A DNA stretch of 62,877 nucleotides from Lachnospiraceae bacterium (GCA_017543445.1 JAFYGB010000012.1:1-62877); one strand, 5' to 3'; positions 40,629 through 50,958 are shown, counted from the stretch's first letter. The notes: a model not told the origin generated them from the letters alone. Numbers and translations: made by a program.

Positions 40629-42821
40629 ATGAAACACATCCGTAATGGCTTCGTCTATCTTCTGATAGCTGCCTTGATCTTTTGTTATCTCCCCGTTCCG
40701 ACGTTTGCGAAGGACATGGAGGAGTGTTACCATTGTAACAAGACCGGCGAGTTTCATTGTCCGACGTGTGGGAATCAGGGCGTAGTTCTTTGTGATGGCT
40801 GCGGCGGTGCCGGCACGTGGGTATGTCCCGGCGAAGAGGGTAAGGGGCCGTGTGACCACGGCTATTATATCTGCCCGAGTTGTAACGGCGACGGATTTGC
40901 AAGGCCGATTCCGGCGGACGGGGCGACGTCTCCCTGCGGTCAATGTAACGGCACAGGAAAATTGGAGTGCTGGCATTGTCACGGCGCAGGCGGTGGCGTT
41001 TGTGACCGCTGCGGCGGCTCTGGCTGGGCCGAGTGTCAGAACGGAAATTGTAAGATCGCCAGAACGATCGGCTATAAGTGTCCGGAGTGTAAGGGAACCG
41101 GCTTTTTAGGCGGTCAAAACGACGGTGTTCACAACGTTCCGCAAGTGGGTGACCACATCATCACAGATTCGAAGACTTATACCGGTTACTATTATGGGAC
41201 CGGTGAGACCGATCCTGCTCCGGGCAGCAATCCGGGCAGAGATCCATACACGGGCAGAGACTACATTTGGTTTGTAGATCTGGGCCCCGCGTCCTGGGAT
41301 ATCAATGGAACGACCATCACCGTCTCCCGAAACGGAGCGCCGGTGACGGGTGTCGTTGATCTGAAATTAGGTGATCCGATCCGACTGGAAGGCCTCGCGG
41401 GCATGCGCGATGTTCATGTTTACCTGACGGATGAAAACGGAGTGAAAGTGGAACTCCAACCCAACGGAGATGGCGAGGTTACAGTAGGAAATCAGGTCGG
41501 AGAACTGTATGTTCCCACGTTCCATCCGAGCCTGTCCATTGAATATACGCCTTCGGGCGATGAGCCTGGTCCGGACGAACCGGGTCCTGGCCCCGATGTC
41601 CCCGGTCCGGACAATCCGAATCCCGGCCCGGATGAAACTGGTCCCGGCCCCGATCCGAGCGAGCCCGACCCGGGTATCGACGACCCGTATCCCGGTCCCG
41701 ATGAGCCCAACCCGCCGCAGGATCGCACCTGGTTCGTAGACTTTGGCAAAGGCAGTTGGACTGTAGAAGACAGCGATAAGACGGCGACCGCATGGATCGG
41801 AGGCAAGCAGGCGACTGGCGAGATCGAGCTGAATGCCAGGGATGTGATTCAGTTGAAGGATATTGACCGCGAGAAGATGGTCGTTCGCGTTCGTGCGGAT
41901 GACGGTTTCTGCGTAACGCTCATCCTGAACGGGGATGACGAGGTAAGCCTCGGACGTTATGAAGAGGTCGACTTCGTGATCGGTCCGGATCATATCCATT
42001 TTGTCGTGGAAGAAAGACACGACGAGGATATTGATGATCCGCAGGGCGGCGGCGATCCGAACGAGGGCAATGATCCCCAGGGCGGCGAAAACACCCCAAT
42101 CAGCGCAGATCCGGATGCCGAACCGAAAAATGCCGACACCCCGGTCGCTGTACCGGAGGACCGCAAGAGTGATTTCGATATCATGCCTGCCGTAGCGGAA
42201 AATACTTCCGCCCGCAGCGCCGCGAAGGTCGAGACCGCGCGGATGAATAAAGAAGAACAGACATACTACGAAGCATTGACCGAAGAAAAACTCACGGACA
42301 TCGTGGAAAATGTGAAGAAGATCGTCGAAACGGCGCAGCCCGGAAAGATCGAGGGCGAGACCGACAAAGTCCTCGAGCAGATCGCGAAGGACAATGGCTT
42401 CGCTTCGAAAGAAGACGGAAAGATCTTCCCAATCAACTTCGAAGGCCACCAGGACATTGGTTTCCCTGTGAAGGTCACGGTCGTGCTGAATAAGGGCGAC
42501 CTGGACGGCGGCAGCGCGTTGTACGCTTACCACCAGATGGAAAACGGTCAGATCGAAGCCCTCGGCGAGGCGGAGTATGACACTTACGAAGACGGAAGCG
42601 TTCGCACGCTCTCCTTCTACACGACCGGATTTTCCACCTTCTTTACGGCGTCGAAGCAGCTGGATCTTTCGAAGATCACAGCCAATGCGGCTCCGAAGGC
42701 GGAAAGCACCCATGATAACTTCCCGGTCATTCTCGTGATCGTCATCGCCGCGTGTGTTCTCGTGATCGCAGTCGTTGTGATCATCGTGCTCGCGAAGAAG
42801 AAAAAGGGTGCAAAGGCATAA
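40629..42821 (+). CDS. Secreted, C-terminally anchored protein with DnaJ-like Cys repeats
   Basis: A 730-aa protein with a signal peptide (to about 26), then a DnaJ-type zinc-ribbon region (about 30-170) with repeated CxxC pairs (CYHCNKTGEF, CPTCGNQG, CDGCGGAG, CPSCNGDG and others). Two related beta-rich segments follow (WFVDLGPASWDI near 213 and WFVDFGKGSWTV near 368), split by a Pro/Gly/Asp-rich linker. A C-terminal membrane segment (about 698-722) ends in KKKKGAKA. It is probably a cell-wall-facing protein; the function is unknown. GAGAGGAAGG precedes the ATG. Confidence 0.8.
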   Translation: MKHIRNGFVYLLIAALIFCYLPVPTFAKDMEECYHCNKTGEFHCPTCGNQGVVLCDGCGGAGTWVCPGEEGKGPCDHGYYICPSCNGDGFARPIPADGATSPCGQCNGTGKLECWHCHGAGGGVCDRCGGSGWAECQNGNCKIARTIGYKCPECKGTGFLGGQNDGVHNVPQVGDHIITDSKTYTGYYYGTGETDPAPGSNPGRDPYTGRDYIWFVDLGPASWDINGTTITVSRNGAPVTGVVDLKLGDPIRLEGLAGMRDVHVYLTDENGVKVELQPNGDGEVTVGNQVGELYVPTFHPSLSIEYTPSGDEPGPDEPGPGPDVPGPDNPNPGPDETGPGPDPSEPDPGIDDPYPGPDEPNPPQDRTWFVDFGKGSWTVEDSDKTATAWIGGKQATGEIELNARDVIQLKDIDREKMVVRVRADDGFCVTLILNGDDEVSLGRYEEVDFVIGPDHIHFVVEERHDEDIDDPQGGGDPNEGNDPQGGENTPISADPDAEPKNADTPVAVPEDRKSDFDIMPAVAENTSARSAAKVETARMNKEEQTYYEALTEEKLTDIVENVKKIVETAQPGKIEGETDKVLEQIAKDNGFASKEDGKIFPINFEGHQDIGFPVKVTVVLNKGDLDGGSALYAYHQMENGQIEALGEAEYDTYEDGSVRTLSFYTTGFSTFFTASKQLDLSKITANAAPKAESTHDNFPVILVIVIAACVLVIAVVVIIVLAKKKKGAKA

Positions 42822-42845
42822 GCAATAAAACAACCAACAGAACAT

Positions 42846-42888
42846 AGCAGAACGGCCGGCATACATTTTGTATGCCGGCCGTCCTGCT
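42846..42888. terminator. Long bidirectional terminator
   Basis: AGCAG A ACGGCCGGCATACA and its complement (42869-42888) form a 20-bp stem with one mismatch (loop 42866-42868). TTT follows. It separates the converging surface-protein and HAD genes. Confidence 0.85.
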
Positions 42889-43680
42889 TTATTTCAGTAT
42901 GAATTTTTCAAATGCATTTGCGATGCCGTCGTCCATAATGTCGGTGGTGACGTATTCCGCTTCGTCGAACATCGAGGCCGGGGATGAATTCCCCATGACG
43001 ATGGGGTGGGCCACATGGCGCAGCATAGGCAGGTCGTTGGGGCCGTCGCCGATGGCGTAGGTGTTGTCGATGGAGAGGCCGAGTTTTTTAAGGACGAAGT
43101 CGATGCCGGTGGCCTTCGTGTAGCCGCAGGGCACATATTCGCTGAAAATGCCGCCGCGGTCGGTGTAGGTCACGTAGGGGCTCACTTCCTCGACGAAACG
43201 TTTCAGGTCGCCATTGATGCCGGTCCAGGTGATGAATTTGTCAAAACGCATCTGCGACGCCGGCGTATCATCCTTCAGGTCGTAGCGCGTTTTCAGGTCT
43301 GCGATGAAGTCGATCGCTTCCTGCGTCGAGTAGGTCTTCAGGTCACAGTAGAGACCGTGGTCCGCCTCGCCCATGAAGTCCATGCCGCAGTTCAGGGCCG
43401 AGCGGTAAATGCTTCGGCAGGCGCGCTGGGAGAGCACCTTATGCAGCAGGACCTCGCCGCGATAAACGATGTAGGTGCCGCATCCGCAGATGAAGCCGTC
43501 GAAGGGTGTGTCGAAGAGAAAGCGGTCCATGTTCGACCAGGCTCGTCCTGTGTTGATGAAGACCAGATGCCCCAGGGACTGCGCGTGTGCGATGGCCGCG
43601 CATGCGCTTTCGGGGATGTAGGCGCTTCGTTCCGGGACTAAGGTCCCGTCAATATCCAAAAAAACGATCTTTCGTTCCAT
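42889..43680 (-). CDS. HAD-family (Cof-type) phosphatase, second
   Basis: A 263-aa Cof-type HAD hydrolase. FLDIDGTLVPE (motif I, near 6-16), INTGRAWS (motif II, near 43), cap domain to about 180, then TKATGIDFVL with a conserved Lys and IGDGPNDLPMLR (motif IV). Likely acts on a sugar phosphate or similar; the exact substrate is unknown. A GGAAAGGATC ribosome site lies upstream of the ATG at 43680. A weak TTGACT/TAAACA promoter may lie near 43730-43760 on the minus strand. Confidence 0.9.
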   Translation of the reverse strand: MERKIVFLDIDGTLVPERSAYIPESACAAIAHAQSLGHLVFINTGRAWSNMDRFLFDTPFDGFICGCGTYIVYRGEVLLHKVLSQRACRSIYRSALNCGMDFMGEADHGLYCDLKTYSTQEAIDFIADLKTRYDLKDDTPASQMRFDKFITWTGINGDLKRFVEEVSPYVTYTDRGGIFSEYVPCGYTKATGIDFVLKKLGLSIDNTYAIGDGPNDLPMLRHVAHPIVMGNSSPASMFDEAEYVTTDIMDDGIANAFEKFILK

Positions 43681-43829
43681 GATGATCCTTTCCGATGGGA
43701 GATCGTGCGCGGAAATTAAATGCGCACCTTCCTATGTTTAGCACAGAAACATAAGAAAGTCAAGACAGGGTACATTGAAAAAAGAATAGAATCCATCAGT
43801 TTTTGTCGATTTTTTAACACGATAATACA

Positions 43830-43858
43830 TTGCATTGCTATGGATAACGTGGTAAAAT
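43830..43858 (+). promoter_or_regulatory. Promoter of the glutamate racemase gene
   Basis: TTGCAT (43830-43835), 17-base spacer, TAAAAT (43853-43858) preceded by TGG. A CTCGCC/GGCGAG hairpin lies in the leader (43873-43891). Confidence 0.72.
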
Positions 43859-43904
43859 TATGAACGGAATACTCGCCAAGGAACGGCGAGAACAGAGGTA
43901 GACT

Positions 43905-44756
43905 ATGATCGAGCAAGTTGGTGGGGAGTTCGTTCATGACCCGATCGGAGTTTTTGATTCCGGTCTGGGGGGATTAAGCGTTTTACGTGAATTGCTGAAT
44001 CTTATGCCGAACGAGCATTATATTTATTACGGCGACTCCCTGCATGCACCCTATGGGACGAAGAGCCTCCAAGAGGTTCGGGACAGGTCCTTTGCCATAA
44101 CTGAATACCTGCTGGAACGTAAGATCAAAGCATTGGTCGTGGCTTGTAACACGGCGACCAGCGCAGCGATCGCACAGATCCGTGAAAGATATCCCGAGCT
44201 GGTGGTGGTCGGTATCGAACCCGCCATCAAGCCCGCTATTACAGAACATCCGGACCGGGACATCCTGGTCCTGGCGACTCCGTTTACCTTGCGAGAGGAG
44301 AAATTCAAAACCTTAAGCGAGCGTTTTGCGGACTCCGGCCGCATCGTTTCCCTGCCCAGCATCGAGCTGGTGGAATTCGTAGAGAGGGGAGACTTAGACA
44401 GTCCGGAACTTCATGATTATCTTCAGGAAAAACTGGCACCTTATCTGTCACAGACCGGGCGTATCGGTGCGGTCGTTTTAGGGTGCACGCATTTTCCGTT
44501 TTTGCGCCGCGCTTTAGAGCGCGTGCTGCCGGCGGAGATACCGATCTACGACGGCGGAGCGGGAACAGCACGGCAGACCCGCCGTTGTCTGGAACATGCA
44601 GACCTCCTGCGTACCGTAGGAGCGAGCCATATCTGCATGATCAACACGAAAGAAAGAGAAGAGTTCAGAGCGATCTACATGGACGGGACGTTTGTATCGG
44701 ACGCACCCGCGCAGGGGTTGTACGCTCTGTCCATGAAACTTCTTTTAAATGAATAA
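43905..44756 (+). CDS. murI: Glutamate racemase
   Basis: A 283-aa cofactor-independent glutamate racemase that makes D-glutamate for peptidoglycan. The N-terminal GVFDSGLGGLSVLREL (about 15-30) holds the first acidic residue, ACNTATS near 82 has one catalytic Cys, and VLGCTHFPFL near 195 the second. YGDSLHAPYG near 45 is the substrate loop. GAGGTAG precedes the ATG. The next gene starts 43 bases downstream without a terminator, so it may lead the efflux operon. Confidence 0.95.
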   Translation: MIEQVGGEFVHDPIGVFDSGLGGLSVLRELLNLMPNEHYIYYGDSLHAPYGTKSLQEVRDRSFAITEYLLERKIKALVVACNTATSAAIAQIRERYPELVVVGIEPAIKPAITEHPDRDILVLATPFTLREEKFKTLSERFADSGRIVSLPSIELVEFVERGDLDSPELHDYLQEKLAPYLSQTGRIGAVVLGCTHFPFLRRALERVLPAEIPIYDGGAGTARQTRRCLEHADLLRTVGASHICMINTKEREEFRAIYMDGTFVSDAPAQGLYALSMKLLLNE

Positions 44757-44799
44757 GCCGATCCTGCGTAGAGACAGGCGGCAAGATTAGGAGAACATT

Positions 44800-45888
44800 A
44801 TGAAAAAAAGACGAGCAAAGGCGTGCTCACTGATCGCGTGTGGGCTGAGCCTTTCGGTACTGGCTGGTTGCTCGTTGCTTCCGAAGGAGATCGATGAGCG
44901 AAAATCTCCCGTGATCGCAACGCAGGAACCGTTCGAGTACACCCCGGACATCGTCCAAAGAGAAACCATCTATGACCAGGTGCTTCTGTACCCGAAGTTC
45001 ACCGATCTGGGCGGCGCGTCCCAGGCGTTTCCGCAGCCCGGAGTGGTCGGTGAGATCTATGTGAATGTCGGCGACCATGTAAAGCAGGGTGAATTGCTGG
45101 CGGAGATGGATTATGTCAAACAAATGCGTGAAGATCTGGAAGAACTCGAAGAGAGTATGGCGGAGAACCAGCAGAAGCTGGATTCCCTGATCCGTCAGCA
45201 GGACTGGGATCTGCGCGAATGTGAGATCCGCAAAAAGTATAAGCAGATCACGAAGGTGCAGTACGAGGAGCAGGTCCACGACGTAAACGAACGTTACTTT
45301 ACGCAGATCCAGGATCTTCAGGATACGCTTTCGATCCAGCTGATCGAAAAGCAGTTGTATGATCAACAGATCGCGGATGGAACGATCTATTCGAAGATCG
45401 ATGGTACCATTTCGACGTTGCGTTCCGATACCGTCGGAAAATACGTAGACACCACTACGCCCTTTGTTCAGGTCGTAGATTCTTCGATCTGCATGTTCGA
45501 ACTGGAGACCGAGTATGCGGATCATTTTACGGTCGGTGAGGAAGTGTTGCTGGAGTCCAGCTCTGCGGTCTATTATGAGACGGTCGTTTATTCCGTTGAA
45601 GGAAACCGCGTACTGTTCAAACCGAACCAGGACCAGATCATTTCCCTGAAATCGACGGCCCGTCTGTTCCTCGTTCTGGATAAGAGGGAAAATGTACTCA
45701 CATTGTCCAAAACGAGTATTCGATACACCGAAGACGCGGCTTATGTATATGTACTGGATGATGATGGCTTCCGTACGATGAAGGAAGTCACTGTTGGCAT
45801 GGAGGGCGGTCCTTCGGATACGTCCGCGAAAACCCGAATTGAGATCGTCAGCGGCCTGGAACAGGGCGATGTCGTGATCGGACGATAG
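44800..45888 (+). CDS. HlyD-like adaptor lipoprotein 1
   Basis: A 362-aa lipoprotein (VLAGC, Cys near 24). The body matches periplasmic-adaptor (RND/MacA-like) organisation: a first biotinyl-lipoyl half (VVGEIYVNVGDHVKQGELLAEM near 85-106), a coiled coil (about 107-190), the second half (DGTIYSKIDGTISTL), a beta-barrel (VGEEVLLESSS) and a final strand domain (VTVGMEGG). It probably links the permease at 48161 to its substrate in the cell envelope. It is the first of three such lipoproteins in a row. Confidence 0.85.
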   Translation: MKKRRAKACSLIACGLSLSVLAGCSLLPKEIDERKSPVIATQEPFEYTPDIVQRETIYDQVLLYPKFTDLGGASQAFPQPGVVGEIYVNVGDHVKQGELLAEMDYVKQMREDLEELEESMAENQQKLDSLIRQQDWDLRECEIRKKYKQITKVQYEEQVHDVNERYFTQIQDLQDTLSIQLIEKQLYDQQIADGTIYSKIDGTISTLRSDTVGKYVDTTTPFVQVVDSSICMFELETEYADHFTVGEEVLLESSSAVYYETVVYSVEGNRVLFKPNQDQIISLKSTARLFLVLDKRENVLTLSKTSIRYTEDAAYVYVLDDDGFRTMKEVTVGMEGGPSDTSAKTRIEIVSGLEQGDVVIGR

Positions 45889-45898
45889 GAGGCACATG

Positions 45899-47050
45899 AT
45901 GAAGAGATATTTGAAGAGATCCTGTGCCGTAGTCCTGTCGGTATTGATGGCAGCATCGATTCCGGGATGTTCGACAAAGGATACAAAAGAAGATATTCCG
46001 GCTCTTATGGAGCCGCAGAACCTGGAAGTTACCACGGTGAAGGTGGAGCGTGCGGATGTCCGTGTCTACAAGGTAGAAACGACGCGCGTCGAGCCGAAGG
46101 GAGAAGAAGTCTATTTCGCAATGGATGGAACCGTGGAGCAAGTATTCGTTCAGCAGGGACAATACGTCGAAAAAGGAACGCTGCTCGCACAGCTTTCGGC
46201 GGAAGAATATGAGGAGAAGATCCCTCAGACGGAAAAAGAGATCGAAGACCTGCTGAAGGCGTACGATAAGGAGAATGCAAAGGCTGCAAAGCAAGCGAAG
46301 GAGATCGAGGATAAGATCGCCCGCCTGAAGCGCGAAGTCCGCTCCAGCGGTGGAGACTTAAGGAACCAGAAACGTACCGAACTCGAGATCGCACAGATCG
46401 AGCAGGAGCGTTTCAACGTGGACAATGAGATCCGGATCCAAAACCATCAGAACCGGGAAGCCAAACTCCGCGAAAAACTCGCAGAGCTGGAAGAGATGGA
46501 AACATCGAGCAAACTGTACTCCCCGTACGATGGTTACGTGCTGAACCAGCCGCTGAACCTGATCGGTCAGCGCTTCCATGAGGAGGATGCTGCCTTTGTG
46601 ATCTACGATGCTTCGCAGTTGTATGTCACCGCAGATTACTATTCTGAGGCTCGTTTTGAGAAGATGCATGAGCACTATGCCCTGATCGATGGCGAGAAGG
46701 TCGAACTGGAATTCGTTGAGTTGACAGAGGAACAGCTGAAGCAGCTGTCGGTGAAGTCGACGCCGGGCTCTTCCGTTTCCAAGCGTGTCCAGTACCGTCT
46801 GGCACTGAAGGAAGGCCAGACAGTGAATTTCGGTGACTATGCGTTAGTCATTTTCGTAACGGATAGCAGGGAAGATGTTCTGACCCTCCCTACGGATCTG
46901 GTTTCGTATGACGGGTTCGGTTACCATGTTTACAAATATGAGGATGGCGTGCGTAAGCAGGTTGAGATCATCCCGGGCTTACGGGATAATTGCCGCATAG
47001 AGATCATAAGCGGCCTGGAAGAGGGGGATGTCGTTTATGCTCAACATTAA
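45899..47050 (+). CDS. HlyD-like adaptor lipoprotein 2
   Basis: A 383-aa lipoprotein (SIPGC, Cys near 23). Lipoyl half near 75-100 (FVQQGQYVEKGTLLAQLSAE), a long coiled coil (about 105-200), second lipoyl segment (SPYDGYVLNQPLNLIGQ), and a C-terminal barrel and strand domain ending ISGLEEGDVV. GGAGG (45888-45892) is 6 bases from ATG 45899 and only 3 from ATG 45896, so 45899 is preferred. It overlaps the following lipoprotein start. Its relation to adaptor 1 is clear, but they are not identical in sequence. Confidence 0.85.
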   Translation: MKRYLKRSCAVVLSVLMAASIPGCSTKDTKEDIPALMEPQNLEVTTVKVERADVRVYKVETTRVEPKGEEVYFAMDGTVEQVFVQQGQYVEKGTLLAQLSAEEYEEKIPQTEKEIEDLLKAYDKENAKAAKQAKEIEDKIARLKREVRSSGGDLRNQKRTELEIAQIEQERFNVDNEIRIQNHQNREAKLREKLAELEEMETSSKLYSPYDGYVLNQPLNLIGQRFHEEDAAFVIYDASQLYVTADYYSEARFEKMHEHYALIDGEKVELEFVELTEEQLKQLSVKSTPGSSVSKRVQYRLALKEGQTVNFGDYALVIFVTDSREDVLTLPTDLVSYDGFGYHVYKYEDGVRKQVEIIPGLRDNCRIEIISGLEEGDVVYAQH

Positions 47051-48152
47051 GAGAAGATGCGCCCTTGTGGGGCTGGCTTTATGCATGACGTTTGGTATGA
47101 CCGCATGCGACAACAAAAAATCTGAAGAAGTCGACGTTTCAGAGTATCTGAAGATGGCGGATCCTTCGGCGGTACATAAGACTTCGTATGAGACGATCGA
47201 ATTGGAAGTCACCGATCATACGGAGAGATTCGGCGATATCGCCAGCGCGAAGTACGAGGAAACAGTGGTAACGCTGGACGTTCCCTATGGAAATATCGTA
47301 CCGGTCAACTTTATCGTAGCGAACAATCATACCGTACATAAGGGTACGAAAGTATTCCAGTACACACTGGAGTTTGAGGAAGTCTACATGGCGCAGAAGC
47401 GTCTCGAACTGCAGCGTAGAAACGAGCGTTTTGAAATCTACAGAGCGAACGAAGAGGAACGTCTGGCGGAGCTTCTGAAATCCATAAGCCAGTTGCCGGA
47501 AGGCAGTGAGGCATTGGCCGAGGCGATCGTGGATTACCAGGAACAGCAGGATGCGTTCAATGAAACACTGCAGACCACGCAGGAAGGCATCGATAAACTG
47601 GCAGAGGAAGTTGCGGCTTTCGATGACAACGGTAAGACGTTTTATGTCGAGTCGCCGGAAGACGGTATCTGCACGTTTAACTACCGCGTGTACTGGCTGC
47701 AGGATCAGTCGGAGATCTTCCGCATCAAGAAACCGTACACCAACATCTATGCAGTTGCGAACCAGTTCCAAAACTACATGGTCGGACAGAAAGTAGTCGG
47801 CGACTACAGCGATCCGAATGGTGAGAAACATACCGTCGAGGGGCATGTCCTGTCTGTGGACAGCGTTCTGCCGATGAACCTGGCGACGGAAACAGCATAT
47901 ATATGGTTTGATTTTCCGGAGGGTATGGAGGAAACGCCGGCTTCGATCCATGCGGTCGTAGAAGCAGTTTCCCTGAAAGATATCATCCTCGTTCCGATCG
48001 ATGTGGTCAGAAAGAGCGGAGGAGCTAACTATATTGAGATCCTGACGGACGAAGGTATTACCAGAAAAAACATCGAGATCTTTATGGAAGCCGGCTTGAA
48101 CTATGTCATTCTCGACACTTCGCTGGCGGGCAGTAAAGTGATCGTACGATAG
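47037..48152 (+). CDS. HlyD-like adaptor lipoprotein 3
   Basis: A 371-aa lipoprotein (MTAC, Cys near 24). It is the most diverged of the three: VPVNFIVANNHTVHKGTKVFQY resembles the lipoyl half, followed by a coiled coil (QLPEGSEALAEAIVDYQEQQ) and YVESPEDGICTFNYR. The last part ends with a beta-barrel-like domain and VILDTSLAGSKVIV. The start at 47037 follows GAGGGGG by 9 bases; the in-frame ATG 47028 is too close to it. It overlaps adaptor 2 by 14 bases. The next gene follows after 8 bases. Confidence 0.8.
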   Translation: MLNIKRRCALVGLALCMTFGMTACDNKKSEEVDVSEYLKMADPSAVHKTSYETIELEVTDHTERFGDIASAKYEETVVTLDVPYGNIVPVNFIVANNHTVHKGTKVFQYTLEFEEVYMAQKRLELQRRNERFEIYRANEEERLAELLKSISQLPEGSEALAEAIVDYQEQQDAFNETLQTTQEGIDKLAEEVAAFDDNGKTFYVESPEDGICTFNYRVYWLQDQSEIFRIKKPYTNIYAVANQFQNYMVGQKVVGDYSDPNGEKHTVEGHVLSVDSVLPMNLATETAYIWFDFPEGMEETPASIHAVVEAVSLKDIILVPIDVVRKSGGANYIEILTDEGITRKNIEIFMEAGLNYVILDTSLAGSKVIVR

Positions 48153-48160
48153 GAGGAGCC

Positions 48161-50947
48161 ATGATTCGATTTTTATTTCAGAAAATGCTGCATAAAAAAT
48201 GGCTGGTCCTCAGTTTGTTTATCGGTAACATCTTATTGATCGCCATCGCAGCGAGCCACCCCATGTATAAGGACGCGGCCATCAAACGTATGTTTGCGGA
48301 CGATTTCGAACAGTACATGGTAGAGGAAAATAAACACCCGGCGTTAATGTCGGTATTTTATGCGAGAAGGACCCAGGGGAACCAGGAGGTCGTTGACTCG
48401 ATCCAGAAACGTTTAGATGAATGGCCGGATAAGATAGGCATCCCCTATGAGTACAACATCGCTTTCCGGTACCAGATGCAGCAGACGGCTGTATTGGTAA
48501 AGCCTCGAAGCACCTCTCCGGGATCCCTGAATCTATGCCTGTCGGATATGACCGATTTTGCGGATCATATCAAGATCATTTCCGGACGTATGTACGAGCC
48601 GGGTATTGATGACCGCACCATCGAGGCGGTCGTAAGTGAAAGCACATTTATCAAAAACGATCTGGTCTTAAACGATGTGCTGGAGTTCCGTTACATCGTG
48701 AACGGAAACGGAGAAACGATCTATGTTAAGATCGTCGGCGTATTCCGCAACGATAAAGAGGAAGACGCCTACTGGGTACAGTCTCCTAACAAATTAACGG
48801 ATAACCTCTTCGTTTCGACGGACGTATTTGAAGCACTGTATGAAAGCGATTGGAACTACAAAGCAGTCGTACGCTGCTACTGGTATCTGATGCTCGATAC
48901 AGACATGATGAACCCGGATAATTCCGATCTGCTGTGTAAGGAAACACAGACACTGATCGATGAATTTACCGAAGAAAAGCTCACAGTTACGTCACCGCCG
49001 TATATGGATCTCCTTTCGGATCTGGTCACGAAGGTAAATAAAGTATCCGTGACCTTGCTGATTCTTCAGGTTCCGGTCCTCGTGCTTTTGTGCGCGTTCC
49101 TGTTTATGATCTCCTCGCAGATGCTTTCTTTGGAGCAGAACGAGATCTCTATGTTTAAAAGCCGTGGCGCAGGTGGTTTCCAGATCTTCCTGTTATACTT
49201 CCTGCAGTCCATATTTATCGCGTTGGTTTCCGGCGTGATCGGTATCTTTTTGGGACGCTTCATGTGTAAGGCGCTCGGTTCGTCGGTGGCCTTCCTGGAG
49301 TTCGTTTCCCGCCGTTCGCTGGAGATCCGGATCACTAGCGAGGTATTCGTTTATGTGGGAATCGCATGTGCGATCTCCATCCTGATGACCGTTCTTCCGG
49401 TCATCTCATACAGCCGCGTTTCCATCGTTTCGCTGAAACGTAACCGCGCCCGTGTGAAGAAGCAGTTCTGGCAGCGCTTTTACCTGGATTTCCTGCTTCT
49501 GGGTATCGGTATCTACGGTTTGTATAACTTTAATAACCAAAAGGATGAGTTGGTACGTAAGGTGCTCAACGGCGGCTCTCTGGATCCGATGTTGTATTTC
49601 AGTTCGTCCATCTTCATTCTGGGTGCCGGACTGGTGGCACTGCGTATCCAGCCGCTGATCGTAAAACTTCTGTTTAAGGTCGGTAAGAAGATATGGTCGC
49701 CGCAGACCTATGCATCTCTGCTCCAGATCATCCGCACCAGTGCCAAGCAGTACTTTATCATGTGCTTCCTGATCCTGACGGTGTCGTTGGGTATCTTCAA
49801 TGCGACGGTAGCCCGCACGATCCTTTCGAATGCGGAGAACAACACGATCTACCAGATCGGTCCGGACGTGGTATTGAAAGAACGCTGGAAGGACAACAGC
49901 GACATGGTCCGCGGAAATGCCGAGTCCGCGTATATCTATTATGAGCCGAGCCGAGCTCGCTTCGATGATATTCAGGGCGTTGAGAAACTGACATATGTTC
50001 AGCGTGAGACGATCGAGGTAAATAATCAGATCACCAGCGATTTCATGGGCATCGACTCTAAGGCATTCGGTGAGACGGTATCGATGAAAGACGACCTGCT
50101 CCCGACGCACTTCTACAACTATTTAAACGCATTGGCATCCGATGCAAATGCGGTCCTGCTTTCTGAGAATTTCCGCGACGCCTATGGTATCAAGATCGGC
50201 GATAAGGTCGAACTGAAAGTTGTCGGACAGACCTACACCGGAACGGTTTACGGTTTCTTTGATTATTGGCCGACCTACAGTGCTTCGGTCATGGAGAAGC
50301 AGGCTAACGGAACGATGGTTTCCGTAGATAAATACATGGTCGTTGCGAATCTGGCCTCTGTACAGTTCGCATGGGGCACGCGTCCGTATGAAGTATGGAT
50401 GAAGATGCAGGACAGCGCTGATTCCGTCTATGATTTCATCGAGACAAATAGTATCAACCTGGAGAAGTTTGAGGATCGCTTCGAAGAGATCCGTAAGATC
50501 CGCAACCAGACGCTCTTCCAGGGAACCAACGGTACCTTGACGATGAGTTTCATCATCATTCTGGTGCTGTGCGGCGCAGGTTTCCTGATCTACTGGATCC
50601 TGTCCATTCGTTCCCGTGAACTTTTGTTTGGTGTCTTCCGTGCCATGGGTATGAGTAAGGGCGCCATCCTGCATATGCTGGTCAATGAACAGATCTTCAG
50701 CAGCTGCCTTTCCATCGGACTGGGCGCGCTGATCGGTGTGATCGCATCACGGAATTTCGTTCCGCTGATCCAGATCGCATATTCGGCGGATAAGCAGTCA
50801 TTGCCGCTGGAACTGATCACGGAGACCAACGATATGGTTCGTTTGTTCGCCATCATCGGCATCGTATTTGTTGTATGTATGGCCATCTTAACGAGGATCG
50901 TATTGTCTATGAAGATCACCAACGCTCTGAAGTTGGGTGAGGATTAA
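48161..50947 (+). CDS. FtsX-type ABC permease (MacB-like, large)
   Basis: A 928-aa permease. One N-terminal membrane segment (about 13-32), a large extracytoplasmic domain, then segments near 295-320, 345-370, 405-425, 450-465 and 525-545. A second extracytoplasmic domain (about 555-780) and three final segments (about 790-812, 845-865, 893-915) follow. Such double-core FtsX permeases pair with LolD-type ATPases. It probably moves lipophilic substrates or transmits force to the envelope, together with the three adaptors. AGGAGG precedes the ATG. Confidence 0.88.
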   Translation: MIRFLFQKMLHKKWLVLSLFIGNILLIAIAASHPMYKDAAIKRMFADDFEQYMVEENKHPALMSVFYARRTQGNQEVVDSIQKRLDEWPDKIGIPYEYNIAFRYQMQQTAVLVKPRSTSPGSLNLCLSDMTDFADHIKIISGRMYEPGIDDRTIEAVVSESTFIKNDLVLNDVLEFRYIVNGNGETIYVKIVGVFRNDKEEDAYWVQSPNKLTDNLFVSTDVFEALYESDWNYKAVVRCYWYLMLDTDMMNPDNSDLLCKETQTLIDEFTEEKLTVTSPPYMDLLSDLVTKVNKVSVTLLILQVPVLVLLCAFLFMISSQMLSLEQNEISMFKSRGAGGFQIFLLYFLQSIFIALVSGVIGIFLGRFMCKALGSSVAFLEFVSRRSLEIRITSEVFVYVGIACAISILMTVLPVISYSRVSIVSLKRNRARVKKQFWQRFYLDFLLLGIGIYGLYNFNNQKDELVRKVLNGGSLDPMLYFSSSIFILGAGLVALRIQPLIVKLLFKVGKKIWSPQTYASLLQIIRTSAKQYFIMCFLILTVSLGIFNATVARTILSNAENNTIYQIGPDVVLKERWKDNSDMVRGNAESAYIYYEPSRARFDDIQGVEKLTYVQRETIEVNNQITSDFMGIDSKAFGETVSMKDDLLPTHFYNYLNALASDANAVLLSENFRDAYGIKIGDKVELKVVGQTYTGTVYGFFDYWPTYSASVMEKQANGTMVSVDKYMVVANLASVQFAWGTRPYEVWMKMQDSADSVYDFIETNSINLEKFEDRFEEIRKIRNQTLFQGTNGTLTMSFIIILVLCGAGFLIYWILSIRSRELLFGVFRAMGMSKGAILHMLVNEQIFSSCLSIGLGALIGVIASRNFVPLIQIAYSADKQSLPLELITETNDMVRLFAIIGIVFVVCMAILTRIVLSMKITNALKLGED

Positions 50948-50958
50948 GGAGGTAGAGT

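Noticed and set aside
41367-42866. 499-aa minus-strand ORF opposite the zinc-ribbon surface protein
   Set aside because: The plus strand has signal peptide, Cys repeats and C-terminal anchor; the minus ORF lacks a start site and any recognisable motif.
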